Positions 34,701 through 49,200 of a stretch of 64,000 bases of DNA are shown one piece after another. A model generated the notes under the pieces. The model was not told where the DNA came from, ran no database searches, and saw only the letters and a list, made by a program, of their open reading frames with translations. Each line of letters begins with the position of its first letter. The stretch's first letter is position 1. The stretch comes from Diphasiastrum complanatum (lineage: Eukaryota > Streptophyta > Lycopodiopsida > Lycopodiales > Lycopodiaceae), in NCBI GenBank assembly GCA_029204225.1, contig CM055092.1:69906252-69970251 (forward strand). The letters are read 5' to 3'. The translations under genes and the position numbers were made by a program.

Positions 34701-35680
34701 ACATGCAATGCTTGCATATTTATGAAAATTAATGCACTATAACTTGAATCTTCTTCGATACATATAGTTTCATAGTCATAAATTTGCTTGGAAGTATGTA
34801 AGTATGTGAGTATGTGAGTATAATTTCATAGTTATAAATTTGCTTGGAAGATCTATTTATGTAAGTATGTGAGTTGCTTGTTCTGACATAGTGTTGGCGT
34901 TATTTGCAGATGCACTTTATGAATGTATACCTTCTCTCGAGAAAAGGGTCCATGCCCTTAATTGTCAGAAATCGGTCAAAATATTTTGATACCGGCTTGT
35001 TGGATGTGGATAGTGATATTTGGACACACTATTTGCCACATTTAGAGTGGTCTAAAGACACAAGGAACAATAGGCCAATACGAGGTAGTTCTGAAAAAAG
35101 TGAATATTTCATGTTATTCTTGCTTTCCGCATTCTGCCCCGAGGGTGGTGTGGCGTTGGACCTACATGTAGGTGTAGGTACCTCAATCCTTGCTGCTCGA
35201 AAGGCTTGTGTCCACCTTTTTGGTATGGACAGCGATGAAGAATGCATAAGTTGGTTGAAAGAGAATAGAGGTGAGACTTGATTGTCAAAAGAAAGTGGAA
35301 AAATGTTTAGGTGCGTTGTTTTTTGCTTTTGAAATTAGTTGTGTTATGGTTTTTTTTGTCTTTTGTAGTCATGGAGGCAAGCGTGGCTGTACCAGGTCCG
35401 TCAACAGAAGAACCTGTCATGTTACCTCAGTTAGGGTCCGAGGCATTTGAGTTAGGCTCTCTTGGATGCTAGTGAGTATGTCCATTTGGCTGTTAGAAAT
35501 TGGATTTGTTTGGTTTATATGACATTTGAATGACTTAGTGATTTGCCATGCTATGCTGAATCAATAGCCAGGATGATGGAGGCGATGCATGATGAGGCCC
35601 CAGGTGCCATTGTTCAGAGGCCTCGACGAAAGTGTTTTTTTGTTGATGACGAGGATGTGGATGTCTCTAACGACGACTAG
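31749..35680 (+). pseudogene. ParB-like + N4/N6 DNA methyltransferase-like gene, copy 1
   Basis: Starts MVLTRSMYRRVEAES at 31,749, then an acidic stretch ending KKKK. The ParB/sulfiredoxin-like part, about 32,090-32,525, reads RVYIHESVRQVGPLKKVLK and ends with FLCWDGNHRTKAW, the G-x-H-R box. A GTAAGC donor at 32,526 joins in frame to an AG acceptor at 32,648. A helical region runs to 33,342, with more exons at 33,453-33,615 and 33,725-34,060. The methyltransferase part runs from an acceptor at 34,160 to 34,669 (GT donor) and 34,910-35,271. It holds a motif IV-like strand (ADVIIVSGYT, lacking D-P-P-Y), then LDLHVGVGTSILAARK (AdoMet-binding F-x-G-x-G) and FGMDSDEECISWL. Motif IV before motif I is the beta-class order. 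Acidic tail exons end near 35,680. At least five in-frame stops (33,343; about 33,751, 33,905, 33,999; 34,590) make this copy a pseudogene. A domain pair like this is known from bacteria and phages. Confidence 0.6.
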
Positions 35681-35833
35681 TTCGTACTAGTCAATTCCTT
35701 GCTACGTTCGCAGCACATTTGATAGATATTTTTTGCTTCTTGGAATGAAAACTGTACTTGTCTATGAATTATAGGAAATAACATCAGGTCTTTGCATCTC
35801 CATTAATGCTCTTATTGGGCCAAGTAGTCAGTT

Positions 35834-35930
35834 TTTGGTAGCATACTTAGGGTCTGACTTGCGGTGAGCAGTATACTTAGGGTACCATACTTGGTAGCAT
35901 ACTTAGGGTTTGACTTGCGGTGAGCATCAT
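35834..35930 (+). repeat. Short direct duplication
   Basis: TAGCATACTTAGGGT-TGACTTGCGGTGAGCA occurs at about 35,837-35,870 and 35,893-35,927, with a third partial TATACTTAGGGT between. It lies just after the methyltransferase-like gene. Confidence 0.7.
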
Positions 35931-36189
35931 ACTACTCATATACTCGTTTGGAGTCATTTTGGCCATTTGTTGTGCCCACGTAGGTTCTTTCTCACAAAAA
36001 ACACCCATTTGGCATTAATTCGTGACCTATGAAATGAACACAGTTTCATATACTGCTAAGGTACACTTGTCGATTTGCTGGAGAATCAAAACTATTTGGT
36101 GTTGGTTAGCATGAGTTCTAGGCTACAAAGGATGGCCGATCTAGGTGGCGGCCGATGATTTGGAAATTCAGTATGTCATTGACGGATGG

Positions 36190-36900
<711 letters not shown>

Positions 36901-36979
36901 ATGGACTCATCCAGGTGCATAATCTTCATGGATTGTTCAGATTGCTTCTTCAAGCAGTGTGCTTTGTGCAATGCGTAGA

Positions 36980-37018
<39 letters not shown>

Positions 37019-37296
37019 CCAGCCATCCTGCTTGTTATTCATTAATCTGATTTGATCAATGGGCGATTTGTGGACTCATCCATGTGCATAATCTTCATGG
37101 ATTGTTCATATTGCTTCTTCAAGTAGTGTGCTTCTTGCAATGTGTAGAGAGAGAGAGAGAGAGAGAGAGAACCGTTGAGAGAAAGGAATGATGGTTCAAT
37201 GATGTTATAACAATGGTTCTTCTCATAGTTCCTCTCTCTCAACGGTTCTCATGGTTCCTCTCTCTCACTCACGATTCTCCCTCTCCCTCGCTCACG

Positions 37297-37333
<37 letters not shown>

Positions 37334-37504
37334 GGCGACAAGTTGTTCGGACCATTTACTAAACAATTTGTCACCAAAATGGCGTTGGCATAAAGAATAG
37401 AGCCAATACAAACCACCCTCCCTTTTCTGTTGGCAATTATAAAACCTTGAGGATCCAAGTCATAATAAGGATTTGTGGATGACTCTTTGGTGAGGGTGGG
37501 AGCT

Positions 37505-38200
37505 GCGGCCGCTTGTGAAGGACCACCCGCTCAAGTTAGTTCGGTGAGGAAGACAAGTGTCATAGCTGAATGACATTTGTTATTCATGTCCAAAAGAAGT
37601 TATACTACTTAATAGCTTTGAATAGCAGTTTAAAACATAGTCCAATCTTCCCATATAAACAATTTTTTAGCGATAGGCCAAGCCGTCATATTACTATATC
37701 ACGGCGAGTGCCATACTGATCAGCTTACGGTCAGTTGGTCCGTATCAGTTAGTTTTAATTAAAAAAGGGCATAAAAAGTTTAAACCGTTCGAAGTTTTAC
37801 TTAGCCAAAAGGCTTGGTTGAATATGTGTGCTGGTATCAGAGCAAATCCATGCTATACTGACCCAAGCGACACTTACAGCGTAAGGTGTGTCACGCACTG
37901 TTGTCCATACTCCTGAGCATATATATCCATGCTTTCCAGTTGTATCTCACCAAAAGTCTAAAGTAACACTAACAGAGATAAGGTGAAGTGTTGCCATGAA
38001 TGTTATATCAGAATCACATAACATCCACGGTATCAGGACACTGTATTGGAAAGATGTGATTAATACAGAGTAAGAAACTACCAATGTTTATACTAGGTAG
38101 TAGGGCAGATCCGTGCCATTCTACTCCCTTAGTATAAACTATGATTCTTATGCAAATCCATGTTGTCTAAGATCATAATATTGGAGTCCTTACTGTTACT
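37505..38200 (+). repeat. Dispersed repeat R, right copy
   Basis: This is the partner of 25,105-25,760 in direct orientation. It includes TGGTATCAGAGCAAATCC at about 37,830-37,850, which looks like a copia primer-binding site; the left copy has a diverged TATTAGGGCAAATCC there. The repeat may thus contain an LTR end, but no coding region follows. Confidence 0.6.
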
Positions 38201-38437
38201 TTTGGTATGTAGTAACCTGGAAGGAGTGAGTGGGAGTGGGAAATTTCATTTCCCTCCCATTTATTTTAAACAGACCACACCGTTTCAATTTTTTGTGGGA
38301 AACCCTCTAAGTTAAGAATGAAATTTCATCATATGCAAGGTATAATAAAAAAACCTTGTAAGTTTGAAGTAGCGGTACATTAGTATCTCTCCACTTTTAT
38401 GTTAATGCAGTAGGGTGAAACTGAACAAAGGAGCATG

Positions 38438-38569
<132 letters not shown>

Positions 38570-38949
38570 AGATTAGCTCACTTGCTCATTATGCATGCTA
38601 ATGAAAAATCTTTAACTAATGAAAACAAGAACAATGAAAAAGAGAGCAAAAGAGAAAAGCACACAATAGCATTAGCAATGATTGAATAGCAAATGAGGAT
38701 GCTTGCTTTCCAAAATGGTAGAGTTTCATCCTTGTCATTAAGCATGGAAAATGGTTACAAATGGTGCCTTTTTATCTCTTGGGTGGCCCTTGCCCCTTGC
38801 TTCCTATTGGCTACTTGCAAGAAGATGGGATTGAAATCCACACCCTTCACAAGAAGCACAAACAAATTTTGCCAACACATTTTCTCAGATTCATGGCTTT
38901 TTGTCTATGCAAATTTTCAGATTCATAGTTCATTGTTTCAGATTTTTGC

Positions 38950-40311
38950 ATGCACATTATAAATGGCGCCATCAAGGAAGCCGTGCTCCTCAATCGACTA
39001 TGTGCTTTTATTCAACGAGACAAATGATAATGGATTTAAAAAAACTCTTGGGTTTTGATGCATCCATTATCAAGAGGAGCATTTCGAAAAAGGAAAAGGT
39101 CAAAACTATCATTTCGATCTTATTGGACGGCCAGAATTTTGGATTTCAGAACATCATCAGGAGGAAAATCTATTTCTGAAATTCTAGTCCAACATGTATA
39201 TATGCATTCTAAGATAAATGTGCAAGGATTCAACCGTCAGGATCACAAAAAAAGCAACTGTGAGTATTGATATTTTTGATACTTAGATTTTTGTCATTCA
39301 TAAATATCTAATAGTAAACTTGCCAATCTGATCATTTTTCTCTTGCAGATTTATATCCATCCAACATAAATGAATGGGAGCCGAGTGGATATTTAGCAGA
39401 TGTGTTAGATGTTATTCACATTGATATTGGATAGCTGCAATATCGAGGTAGAACTACAAAAGATCTAGTTGATAGTGGGATCTTTTTTTATGAATTAATG
39501 TACATTTTTTATACAAAAGAAAATTTTGGACAAATAGTACCAATTCCATTACCTAGTTTTGAAAGTGATGAATGGATTGCACCAGATGCTACAGTTTCAA
39601 AATCATTTCATTGCCAAATATATAATGATGTGAAAAATTCATTAAAAATGAGCACGGGATAAAAAAACAGTCAGATTCAGTTGGTTTATTTCCTTGAATA
39701 TATTTGTGGATTTCTTTTTAAGTGTCAATGTACACAAAACCCAACGTTGTTTGCATGGAAAAATTTATCAGATAATTTATTATCTGAACTCATGGATGAA
39801 GGCTGGGACAAAAGATAGATGGAAAAATAGAATGCAGAAATTAAAATGTCTTCCATGTGCTTCTATTATCAGATTGAAAAACAAATGTTGAGCTTATGCT
39901 TCCATTATCAAAGATGGAAAAAAAATAAAGGTAAATGGGTGCCACTCGATCAAGACTTGGAAGCCAGTGGACATTCAAAACGAAAAAATATTGAAATTAT
40001 AGACAATGATGCCGTTTTGACGTGTGTTGAGGTGGAATAAGATTGGAGTCTAAACTACATCAGACGGGAACTAATGCTCCTACAAGATGATGTACTTTCA
40101 AACTTCAAATTCATTTTCAATGGCAAACTCGTAAGTAACTTGTACACACTCGATCTTTTATGAATAGTTTCAATCAAAACTTTCTAATACAATCTCTGTA
40201 CTAATTGTAACTAACTTTGTATTAGTTTTATTCAGGTACATAAAAGACATGAGCTCGAGATCAAATGCAGAGATATTGGCAAAACAATCCAACTTATGGA
40301 AGAACATTGAG
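38950..40311 (+). pseudogene. Unknown spliced gene, copy 2 (partner of C48 protease)
   Basis: An exon after a TTGCAG acceptor near 39,348 reads DLYPSNINEWEPSGYLADVL, then a TAG, then LVDSGIFFYELMYIFYTKEN and IVPIPLPSFESDEWIAPDAT. A region at 39,690-40,040 follows (WVPLDQDLEASGHSKRKNIE). Next comes WSLNYIRRELMLLQDDVLSN up to a GTAAGT donor at about 40,130. The final exon, from an AG acceptor at about 40,236, reads KRHELEIKCRDIGKTIQ and stops at 40,309-40,311. The last exon matches 13,656 onward. I do not recognise the family. At least four stops are present. Its 3' end lies about 200 bp from the 3' end of the minus-strand C48-like gene, as at the first locus. Confidence 0.5.
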
Positions 40312-40499
40312 ATTCACTATCAGCAAATACATGCCAATCATCATGTCTTATTATCAATATAGAAAATTGCATTCTAGTATTACACTATGAACACCACAAC
40401 CTGATTGTAAAAATCTATATTGATATCAATAAAAAAAAACCCAAAAACAGATTGTTTACATGTAAAATGATTGTATCTTTTATTTTTATATATCTCTAT

Positions 40500-43060
<2,561 letters not shown>

Positions 43061-43259
43061 TTTATTTTATGTTCCAAATTGAATGAGAAATATCACATTT
43101 ATATTGGTGTATTTCAATAGACAACTTATGTTGTATTGGATTTTTATTTTTACTTTTTTAGAACAATCATAGATTGACAACCTAATGGAGCTGTGTAGTA
43201 TAATTGCTATAATATTTAGAAAGTTTAACAACAAATACAATTTTTGCATTGTTGTGACT

Positions 43260-43720
43260 TGTTTAAATTAACACCTATGAAAAATGGATGAATACAAAAA
43301 AATTTCTACTCATTTTCGATTAGTTGACTATAATATTATAGTTATGAATGTTAAGATTATTTGTAGGTAGAATGCACTTCAAATAAATTTTTCCTTAGAT
43401 TGAAAATAAAACATACAAATTATTGGTAATGCATTTTTTATTACAATGAATATGTACCATTTAACTACAATATTTTAAACATGGTTGCTTGATCAGAAAT
43501 AATTGCCACATATGCAAACTAATTTTTTAGTTTCGTGAAATGTTCGCGAAAGTTTTGCGACAATTTCGCAACACTATCATAGTTCAACAGTTTAAACTAT
43601 TTCTCGAAACGTTCGCAAAAGTTTCGCGATAGTTTGCTGTTGTTCAAAAAGTTTAACTTGTGTAGTTCAAAAGTTCAACTGTTTTTAACACCTTCGCCTT
43701 TTTCGCATTTTCTCGAAAAA
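43260..43720. other. AT-rich spacer with TTCGCGA words
   Basis: No gene. From 43,530 the words TTCGCGAAA, TTTCGCAA and GTTCGCAAAAG recur, similar to words in the central LTR at 3,525-3,625, so LTR debris is possible. Confidence 0.35.
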
Positions 43721-43721
43721 T

Positions 43722-43724
<3 letters not shown>

Positions 43725-43804
<80 letters not shown>
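43725..43804 (+). repeat. (GA)n microsatellite
   Basis: 80 bp of GA. It is followed by four near-copies of a 27-bp word around CACCTTCGTCTTTTTAAG at 43,848-43,925. Confidence 0.95.
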
Positions 43805-43807
<3 letters not shown>

Positions 43808-44193
43808 TTCCGAAGGTCATCTATTTTCATGAGTTAAACTATTTTAAGACACCTTTGTCTTTTTAAGAATATCTTCGTCTTTTTGAGGGCACCTTCGTCT
43901 TTTTAAGGGCACCTTTGTCTTTTTCACAAAATCCCAAAAAATGCGGAGAGAGGGAAAATGCCGAAGGTTGTCTATTTTGAACGAGGAACGTTCCCAGCTA
44001 CTTCTTGAAATTTGTGAAGTGAGAGAAAACCACTTCACGTAAAATGCGAAGTGAGATAATTTGTGACGCCCTCGTGCATGTCAACATTCCCAACGGGTTG
44101 ACAATATACATTATGTATAGTTGTCATAGAAGCCATATACTTCCAAGTAAAACAACTTACCTAATTAGTGAAAATCATATAGTTGTTTTGCAG

Positions 44194-45324
44194 CAAAGGA
44201 CGTCGGATTTGAGCAGGATTGGATCTGTTTGGTCTGTAACAGGCTCACAAACTTGTGGCCACCCCCCGTTTGTGATTCCGAACGGTATGCACCGAGTCCA
44301 ATTGGTTCCGAGAACTATCCCTGAAGCCCTTTTCGGGGGGTCACTTGAAACGGACGTAATCGACTGAGAAACGACCTGTTTCACGTCTGGCCTGTTCCTA
44401 CAGGCTCCTTGTGAGATTACCCACTGGCCGGAATCAAAAGCTAGTGAAGCCGACACTGTTTGAAGAAACCGGGGCCGAAGGACGGAAGACTACGAAACTA
44501 GTCCATTTCTCGTGCCCTAATCGCATTGTTTCCGACGTAAAGACTGTTTTGGGGCAAAGGACGTCGGATTTGAGCAGGATTGGCTCTGTTTGGTCCGTAA
44601 CAGGCTCACGAACCTGTGGCCACCCCCCTTTTGTGATTCCGGATGGTATGCACCGAATCCGACTGGTTCCGAGAACTATCCCTGAGGTCCTTTTCGGGAG
44701 GTCACTAGAAACGGACGTAATAGACTGAGAAACTACCCGTTTCACGTCTGGTCTGTTCCTATAGACTCCCCCCGCAAGATTACCCACTGGCTGGAATTGA
44801 AAGCTAGCGAAGCCAACACCGGTCGAAGCAACCGGGGCCGAACGACAGAAGACTGCAAAACTAGTCCATTTTCCCATGCCCTAATCGCATTGTTTTCGGC
44901 GTAAAGACTGTTTTGGGGCAAAGGACGTCGGATTTGAGCAGGAATGGATTTGTTTGGTCCGTAACAGGCTCACGAACCTGTGGCCACCCCCAGTTTGTGA
45001 TTCCGGACGGTATGCACCGAATCCGACTGGTTCCGAGAACTATCCATAAAGCCCTTTTCGGGAGGTCACTTGAAACGGACGTAATCGATTGAGAAACTAC
45101 CCGTTTCACGTCTGGTCTCTTCCTACAAGCTCCCTGGGAGATTACCCACTGGCCGGAATCAAAAGCTAGAGAAGCCGACACCGTTCAAAGCAACCGGAGC
45201 CGAACGACAGAAGACTGCAAAACTAGTCCATTTTCCCATGCCCTAATCGCATTGTTTCCGGCGTAAAGACTGCTTTGGGGCAAAGGACGTCGGATTTGAG
45301 CAGGATTGGATCTGTTTGGTCCGT
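44194..45324 (+). repeat. Tandem repeat, 361-364 bp period
   Basis: The word CAAAGGACGTCGGATTTGAG starts at 44,194, 44,555, 44,919 and 45,281, giving three full units and a 44-bp start of a fourth. Units are about 90 per cent alike by eye. The minus strand has an open frame through each unit (SITSVSSD-PKRA-GIVLGT), but no family is recognised and the frames end within the array. The array stops exactly where the methyltransferase-like copy 2 frame begins. Confidence 0.95.
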
Positions 45325-46583
45325 GTGCTGAGTGGATGAAAACCGTTATCAACAAAACAAAAAAGAAAGCAGAATTGCCAGAAACTGTGCAAACAGGCTT
45401 ACGATTGGCCTATGCCAGGGTGTCTGGAATACAACAACTGACTCTTGAAAAACCATGAAAAATATGTAATGCTGGACCTGAAGTGGTTGCAGCTTGTGGC
45501 AATGGCAACGATATCGGCTTGGTTATCTTAAATACAACCTCACAAGGAAAAGATGTCAAATAGACGACAGAGTCATTTAAAAGGTTGGTTGATTGTATTG
45601 TGAATATCCACTCAGGTGATTCATATGTTTTTATTGTGTTTGTTCCATATGGTCCTTCGTTGTATCATCTAGAAAACACCTTGAAACACATAGTAGGTTC
45701 ATTTTCTATACAATATGGATCATATACCAAGAGAAACATGCATACCAAAAAGTATATTCTCAGTCATGATCTTTGTATAGTTATGGCATTCATATCCAAG
45801 ACGGAAGAAAAGAAAGATTGGAAAGGTTTAATAGATATTGGTGGCAATCAAATGCCATCCATTATCTACCAGGAAGTTGAAGATGATGCTGATGAAGACA
45901 CTATGGTCGATGCGGAGTTGTTAGAAGAAAAATCAAAAGCTACGATTTTTTATAAGCCAATCCTTTATGAACAATGCCACCTTGTTGGAGGAGGAATAAG
46001 CAAATATCCTAAGGATCGTGAACTGTATGTCAATATAATCTCTTCTTTTTGTCCCAAAGGAAAAGTGGTAATCGATGCTTATACTGGAGGATATGGTATG
46101 AGAGAAGCATTACGAAATGAAAGAAATACAATCACCTTTGTGAATAGCTCATGTGAAAAAAATTTTCTCGAGGGCTATTGTTCTTTGATGGTTGATGTTC
46201 TTTCAGAAGTAAATTTTTTTTATAGAAGCGCAAGTTTGCACAAGGACCACAATAAGGATAATGTCACAATAGACGATGCACAGGAAAAACTTTCCAAAGA
46301 CTTTTTGAAATCATTGGATCAAGCATCACAAGATCTCCAAGTTTACGATATCCAAAAAGATACTTTGTATGAAGATCCAAATATCAATGCTAGTAGAGAA
46401 TTTTCTGTGGAGGCCAATATACCTATGGGCATTTCACAACAATTACTACAAGAAGAACAGGTCGATACATCTACAATAAGAGACAAAATAAATTTCTTTT
46501 TGATTACGTTGTTTATGTTCAATATTTTCATTATATTGGACAAGGATGATTATATGAATTTGTCTTTTGAACAACAAGATTAA
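45325..46583 (+). pseudogene. N4/N6 DNA methyltransferase-like gene, copy 2
   Basis: From 45,332 the frame reads MKTVINKTKKKAELPETVQT, with a shift near 45,455 and a TAG at 45,561-45,563, then stays open to 46,583. The middle (NGNDIGLVILNTTSQGK ... VDCIVNIHSGDSYVFIVFVP) parallels ADVIIVSGYT ... LDICMVVLNDNGWIILISPP of copy 1. The C-terminal part FCPKGKVVIDAYTGGYGMRE parallels FCPEGGVALDLHVGVGTS. The AdoMet loop is changed to G-G-Y-G and the D-P-P-Y motif is absent, so enzymatic function is doubtful. No ParB-like part is present; the tandem repeat array occupies that position. The long acidic tail after the fold (46,200-46,583) has no counterpart in copy 1. Confidence 0.5.
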
Positions 46584-46801
46584 AATTCACTATTTGTTAC
46601 TTCAATTATTGTTGGTTTCTTTAAAGTATTAGCTTGACTTCTTGTCCTTTACAATACACGTAGCACTTTGAACTATAATTTTAACTATACATTCTAAAAT
46701 TTCACAAATTTAAAAATCACAATTTAAATGATCTTTTAAAGTTTACTTGGTAGTTTATAGGTTTTATGATTTAATTTTGTAAATATGATATTACTCATGT
46801 T

Positions 46802-47482
46802 TTGATATATCACTTTAAATATGTTTTTCAGGTTCAAAAGACTAGACAGTATGATGATAACATGTATATTATCTTAGATCTAAATGGCGTTATTTTAAAA
46901 CTACGGGACAAACATCCTGGCTTGAGAAATATTCACAAATTTCAAGGAAAGTGGATACAGCTACGCCCAGGTTGGTTGGAGTTTCTTAACAAACTTCTAT
47001 CATTGTTTAAAGTTGGAATTTGGTCAACAATGGCTTACAAAAATATTTTGAGCATATACTCTTTCATGGAGCGGCAAGCTAGGCACAACATACCATTGTT
47101 TATGATATGGGGCAAGGAGAATTGCTATCAACAAAAAGATATTATTAGACCAGATAAAAATAATGTTATTGCTGACTTCAAACCTTTGTGATTTGTTTGG
47201 AAACTTTTTTGTTTAGACTTAAATAATCATAATACAATATTAGTCGACGACTCACCATACGAAGCATGCACGAACAATCCATTCAATTGTATTTTTCCAG
47301 AAACATTTGATGGATATAATGATGACAATTATCTCAATGATGTGTTGTGGACATATTTGGAGAGATTGAAAATGACTTCTGATGTTCAAACATACATCAA
47401 ACAAAATCATATTGGTCAACGGCAAGTTCATGAGAATCACTCCCTTTATGGTTATTTGAGACCTGTAATTGAAAATTTTTAA
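46802..47482 (+). pseudogene. FCP1/NLI-type HAD phosphatase-like gene, one stop
   Basis: An acceptor TTTTTCAG at about 46,830 opens an exon reading MYIILDLNGVILKLR, HAD motif I with the Asp nucleophile. Then come QLRPGWLEFLNKL and VGIWSTMAYKNI (motif II), and FMIWGKENCY. A TGA at 47,189-47,191 interrupts the frame, which then continues as NTILVDDSPYEACTNNPFNC (motif III/IV with the D-D pair), FPETFDG and YLERL ... HIGQ. This is the full order of the NIF/FCP1-like domain. The second Asp of D-x-D is Asn, which I recall also in plant members of this family with D-x-N-G, so it is not clearly a defect. Family members dephosphorylate proteins such as the RNA polymerase II tail. It follows the methyltransferase-like copy on the same strand and may have been spliced to it. 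Confidence 0.7.
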
Positions 47483-47774
47483 TGGGAATCCAAATCTTTG
47501 CTATGTCAAAGTGGTGTTTCACTACACGTTGCAGTATCAGAAGACCAAAGCAAATGTCCAATCCATATACGAGGAACTTGATGCCGAACAAATAGAGCTA
47601 CTATACGGTATTGCATTGGTCTATCCTTACTGGAATTCAAAGATAATGTCACGAGGTGAAGCACTTACTTTTGTAATGCATTTGGGTTTGAAGAAAGAGC
47701 AATTTTCTGAGCAAGATGCAAGAGATTATATCAAATCTCTTGTGTTTAGGTGGAAAAAAGAAACGGGAACTTGA
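47469..47774 (+). CDS. Small helical protein or downstream exon, unknown
   Basis: An open frame of 101 codons overlaps the end of the phosphatase frame. It reads IYEELDAEQIELLYGIALVY, then GEALTFVMHLGLKKEQFSEQ and a basic end RWKKETGT before the stop. It is predicted helical by eye and has no family resemblance I can name. It could be a further exon of the phosphatase-like gene after a frameshift, since the two frames meet with no spacer. Confidence 0.35.
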   Translation: MKIFNGNPNLCYVKVVFHYTLQYQKTKANVQSIYEELDAEQIELLYGIALVYPYWNSKIMSRGEALTFVMHLGLKKEQFSEQDARDYIKSLVFRWKKETGT

Positions 47775-48350
47775 TTCTACTATCGAAGTCACCAATTTGT
47801 GTGTGCGCAAACATTGCCAACTATTTCGAATTTGATATCTTATTCATATGAGCTTCACAAATGATTTGTGTTTTGTGCAATGTACAATATTATAGTTTTA
47901 AAATGAAAATTCCAATTTTTACATGCAAAGTGTTGTGGATATGTTCTTTTAATACATGAGTTAAATTTATGTTATTTCAAGGATTTACACAATCAATCCT
48001 CCATGAAAAAAAATTCTATCAATTACGTTATTTGCTATTTAGAGATAAGAATTTTGTATTATTATTTTCATTAAACTTGAATTATAATTCGAGAGGTATC
48101 TCGAAAACAAACATTTAAATACATGGATAAAAATGTGTCATAAAATTTATGATTTATTTTTTAACAATAAATGGAGTAAGAAAAAACAAACTTCCCAAGA
48201 CCACAATAAGCAATACAAGAAAACAATTCTTTCATAAAAATTTATTTGGAGACACACACACACACACACACAATAATGCACCATTTTTGCATGCATTTGC
48301 AAACTAAAAACTAGTATAAAACTATCTATATTTAATGTTTTTCGAAGGAC
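47775..48350. other. AT-rich spacer with short (CA)n
   Basis: No gene is visible. A pure CA run lies at 48,253-48,272. The stretch borders the truncated 3' end of the minus-strand copia element C at about 48,355. Confidence 0.5.
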
Positions 48351-48354
48351 TAGA

Positions 48355-49200
48355 ATAAAAATGAGACTTGTGTATGTCTTATTAGTGAATGATAAGGGAA
48401 CTTTGCTATGTCGAGTACTTCACTATCAAAATCATCACTAGTAGGCTTAGTCAATACTATACTTGGATCCATTGGAGTATCAATGGGTTTGCAATCATAC
48501 ATATGAAATTTCTCTAAAATGCCTTTTAGATATGTCTGCTGGCCTCTTAAGATAGATCTTCTTCTGAAGCCTATATCTAGTAATGTGAATTCCTAGCAAA
48601 GATTGGACAGCTCCTAAATCAGTCATGTCAAATTCTTTTGAAAGATCACTCTTAGTACTGTGCAGAAGAGGAGTATCGTTAGACAAAATAAATGCATCAT
48701 CTACGTAAAGAGCTATGTGAACTGAATTGGTGCCTATATGCTTTGAATAAACATTACAGTCAGCTAAATTGTTTGCAAATCCCAATTGAATGAGATAAGA
48801 GTTGATTCTATCGAACCATGCTCTTGTGGCATGTTTCAGACTGTAGATTGCTTTGTGCAGCTTGCACACTTTGTGCTCTTGGCCTTTGACTTCGAATCCT
48901 TCCAGTTGGAAGGTATACATCTCCTCTTCGACGTTGTCATTGAGAAATGTTGTCTTGACATCCATTTGGTGTATTTTGAGGTCTTCTGTAGCTGGTAACG
49001 CAATCAGAGTCCTGGCTGACTGCACATTGACGACATGGCTGAAATTTCTTGATAATCCACTCCTTGGACTTGAGTGAATCCTTTAGCCACCAGCCATGCT
49101 TTCCATTTAGCAATGGAACCATTAGAGTTGATCTTCTTCTTGAAGATCCACTTGTTGTCGATAAATCTCTTGTGAGTGGGGAAGTCAACCAGTGTCTAGG
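48355..49200 (-). pseudogene. copia reverse transcriptase of element C
   Basis: The N-terminal part (49,200-49,026) holds the KWIFKKK and WLVAKGFTQ blocks in a shifted frame. The clean frame 49,025-48,495 has the KTTFLNDNVEEEMYTFQLEG, LHKAIYSLKHATRAWFDRI and LYVDDAFIL motifs; the catalytic Y-V-D-D is intact near 48,700. After a shift near 48,545 the frame reads FHMYDCKPIDTPMDPSIVLT and PYHSLIRHTQ, then stops matching at about 48,355, before RNase H. Confidence 0.85.

Noticed and set aside
37830-37850. Complete copia element starting at the TGGTATCAGAGC in the right repeat R
   Set aside because: No gag or other copia coding sequence follows for several kilobases on the plus strand, so only a site resembling a primer-binding site is present.
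44175-45181. Minus-strand frames in each unit of the 361-364 bp array as a repeated protein
   Set aside because: Each frame is confined to the array, starts and ends at different places in each unit, and has no recognisable domain.
44194-45324. CRISPR-like array
   Set aside because: Units are long and contiguous without unique spacers, and the context is a plant nuclear genome.
46870-46890. Asn in place of the second Asp of the HAD motif (D-L-N-G) as proof of inactivation
   Set aside because: I recall plant NIF/FCP1-like relatives with D-x-N-G, so the change may be typical of the subfamily; the TGA at 47,189 is the real sign of damage.
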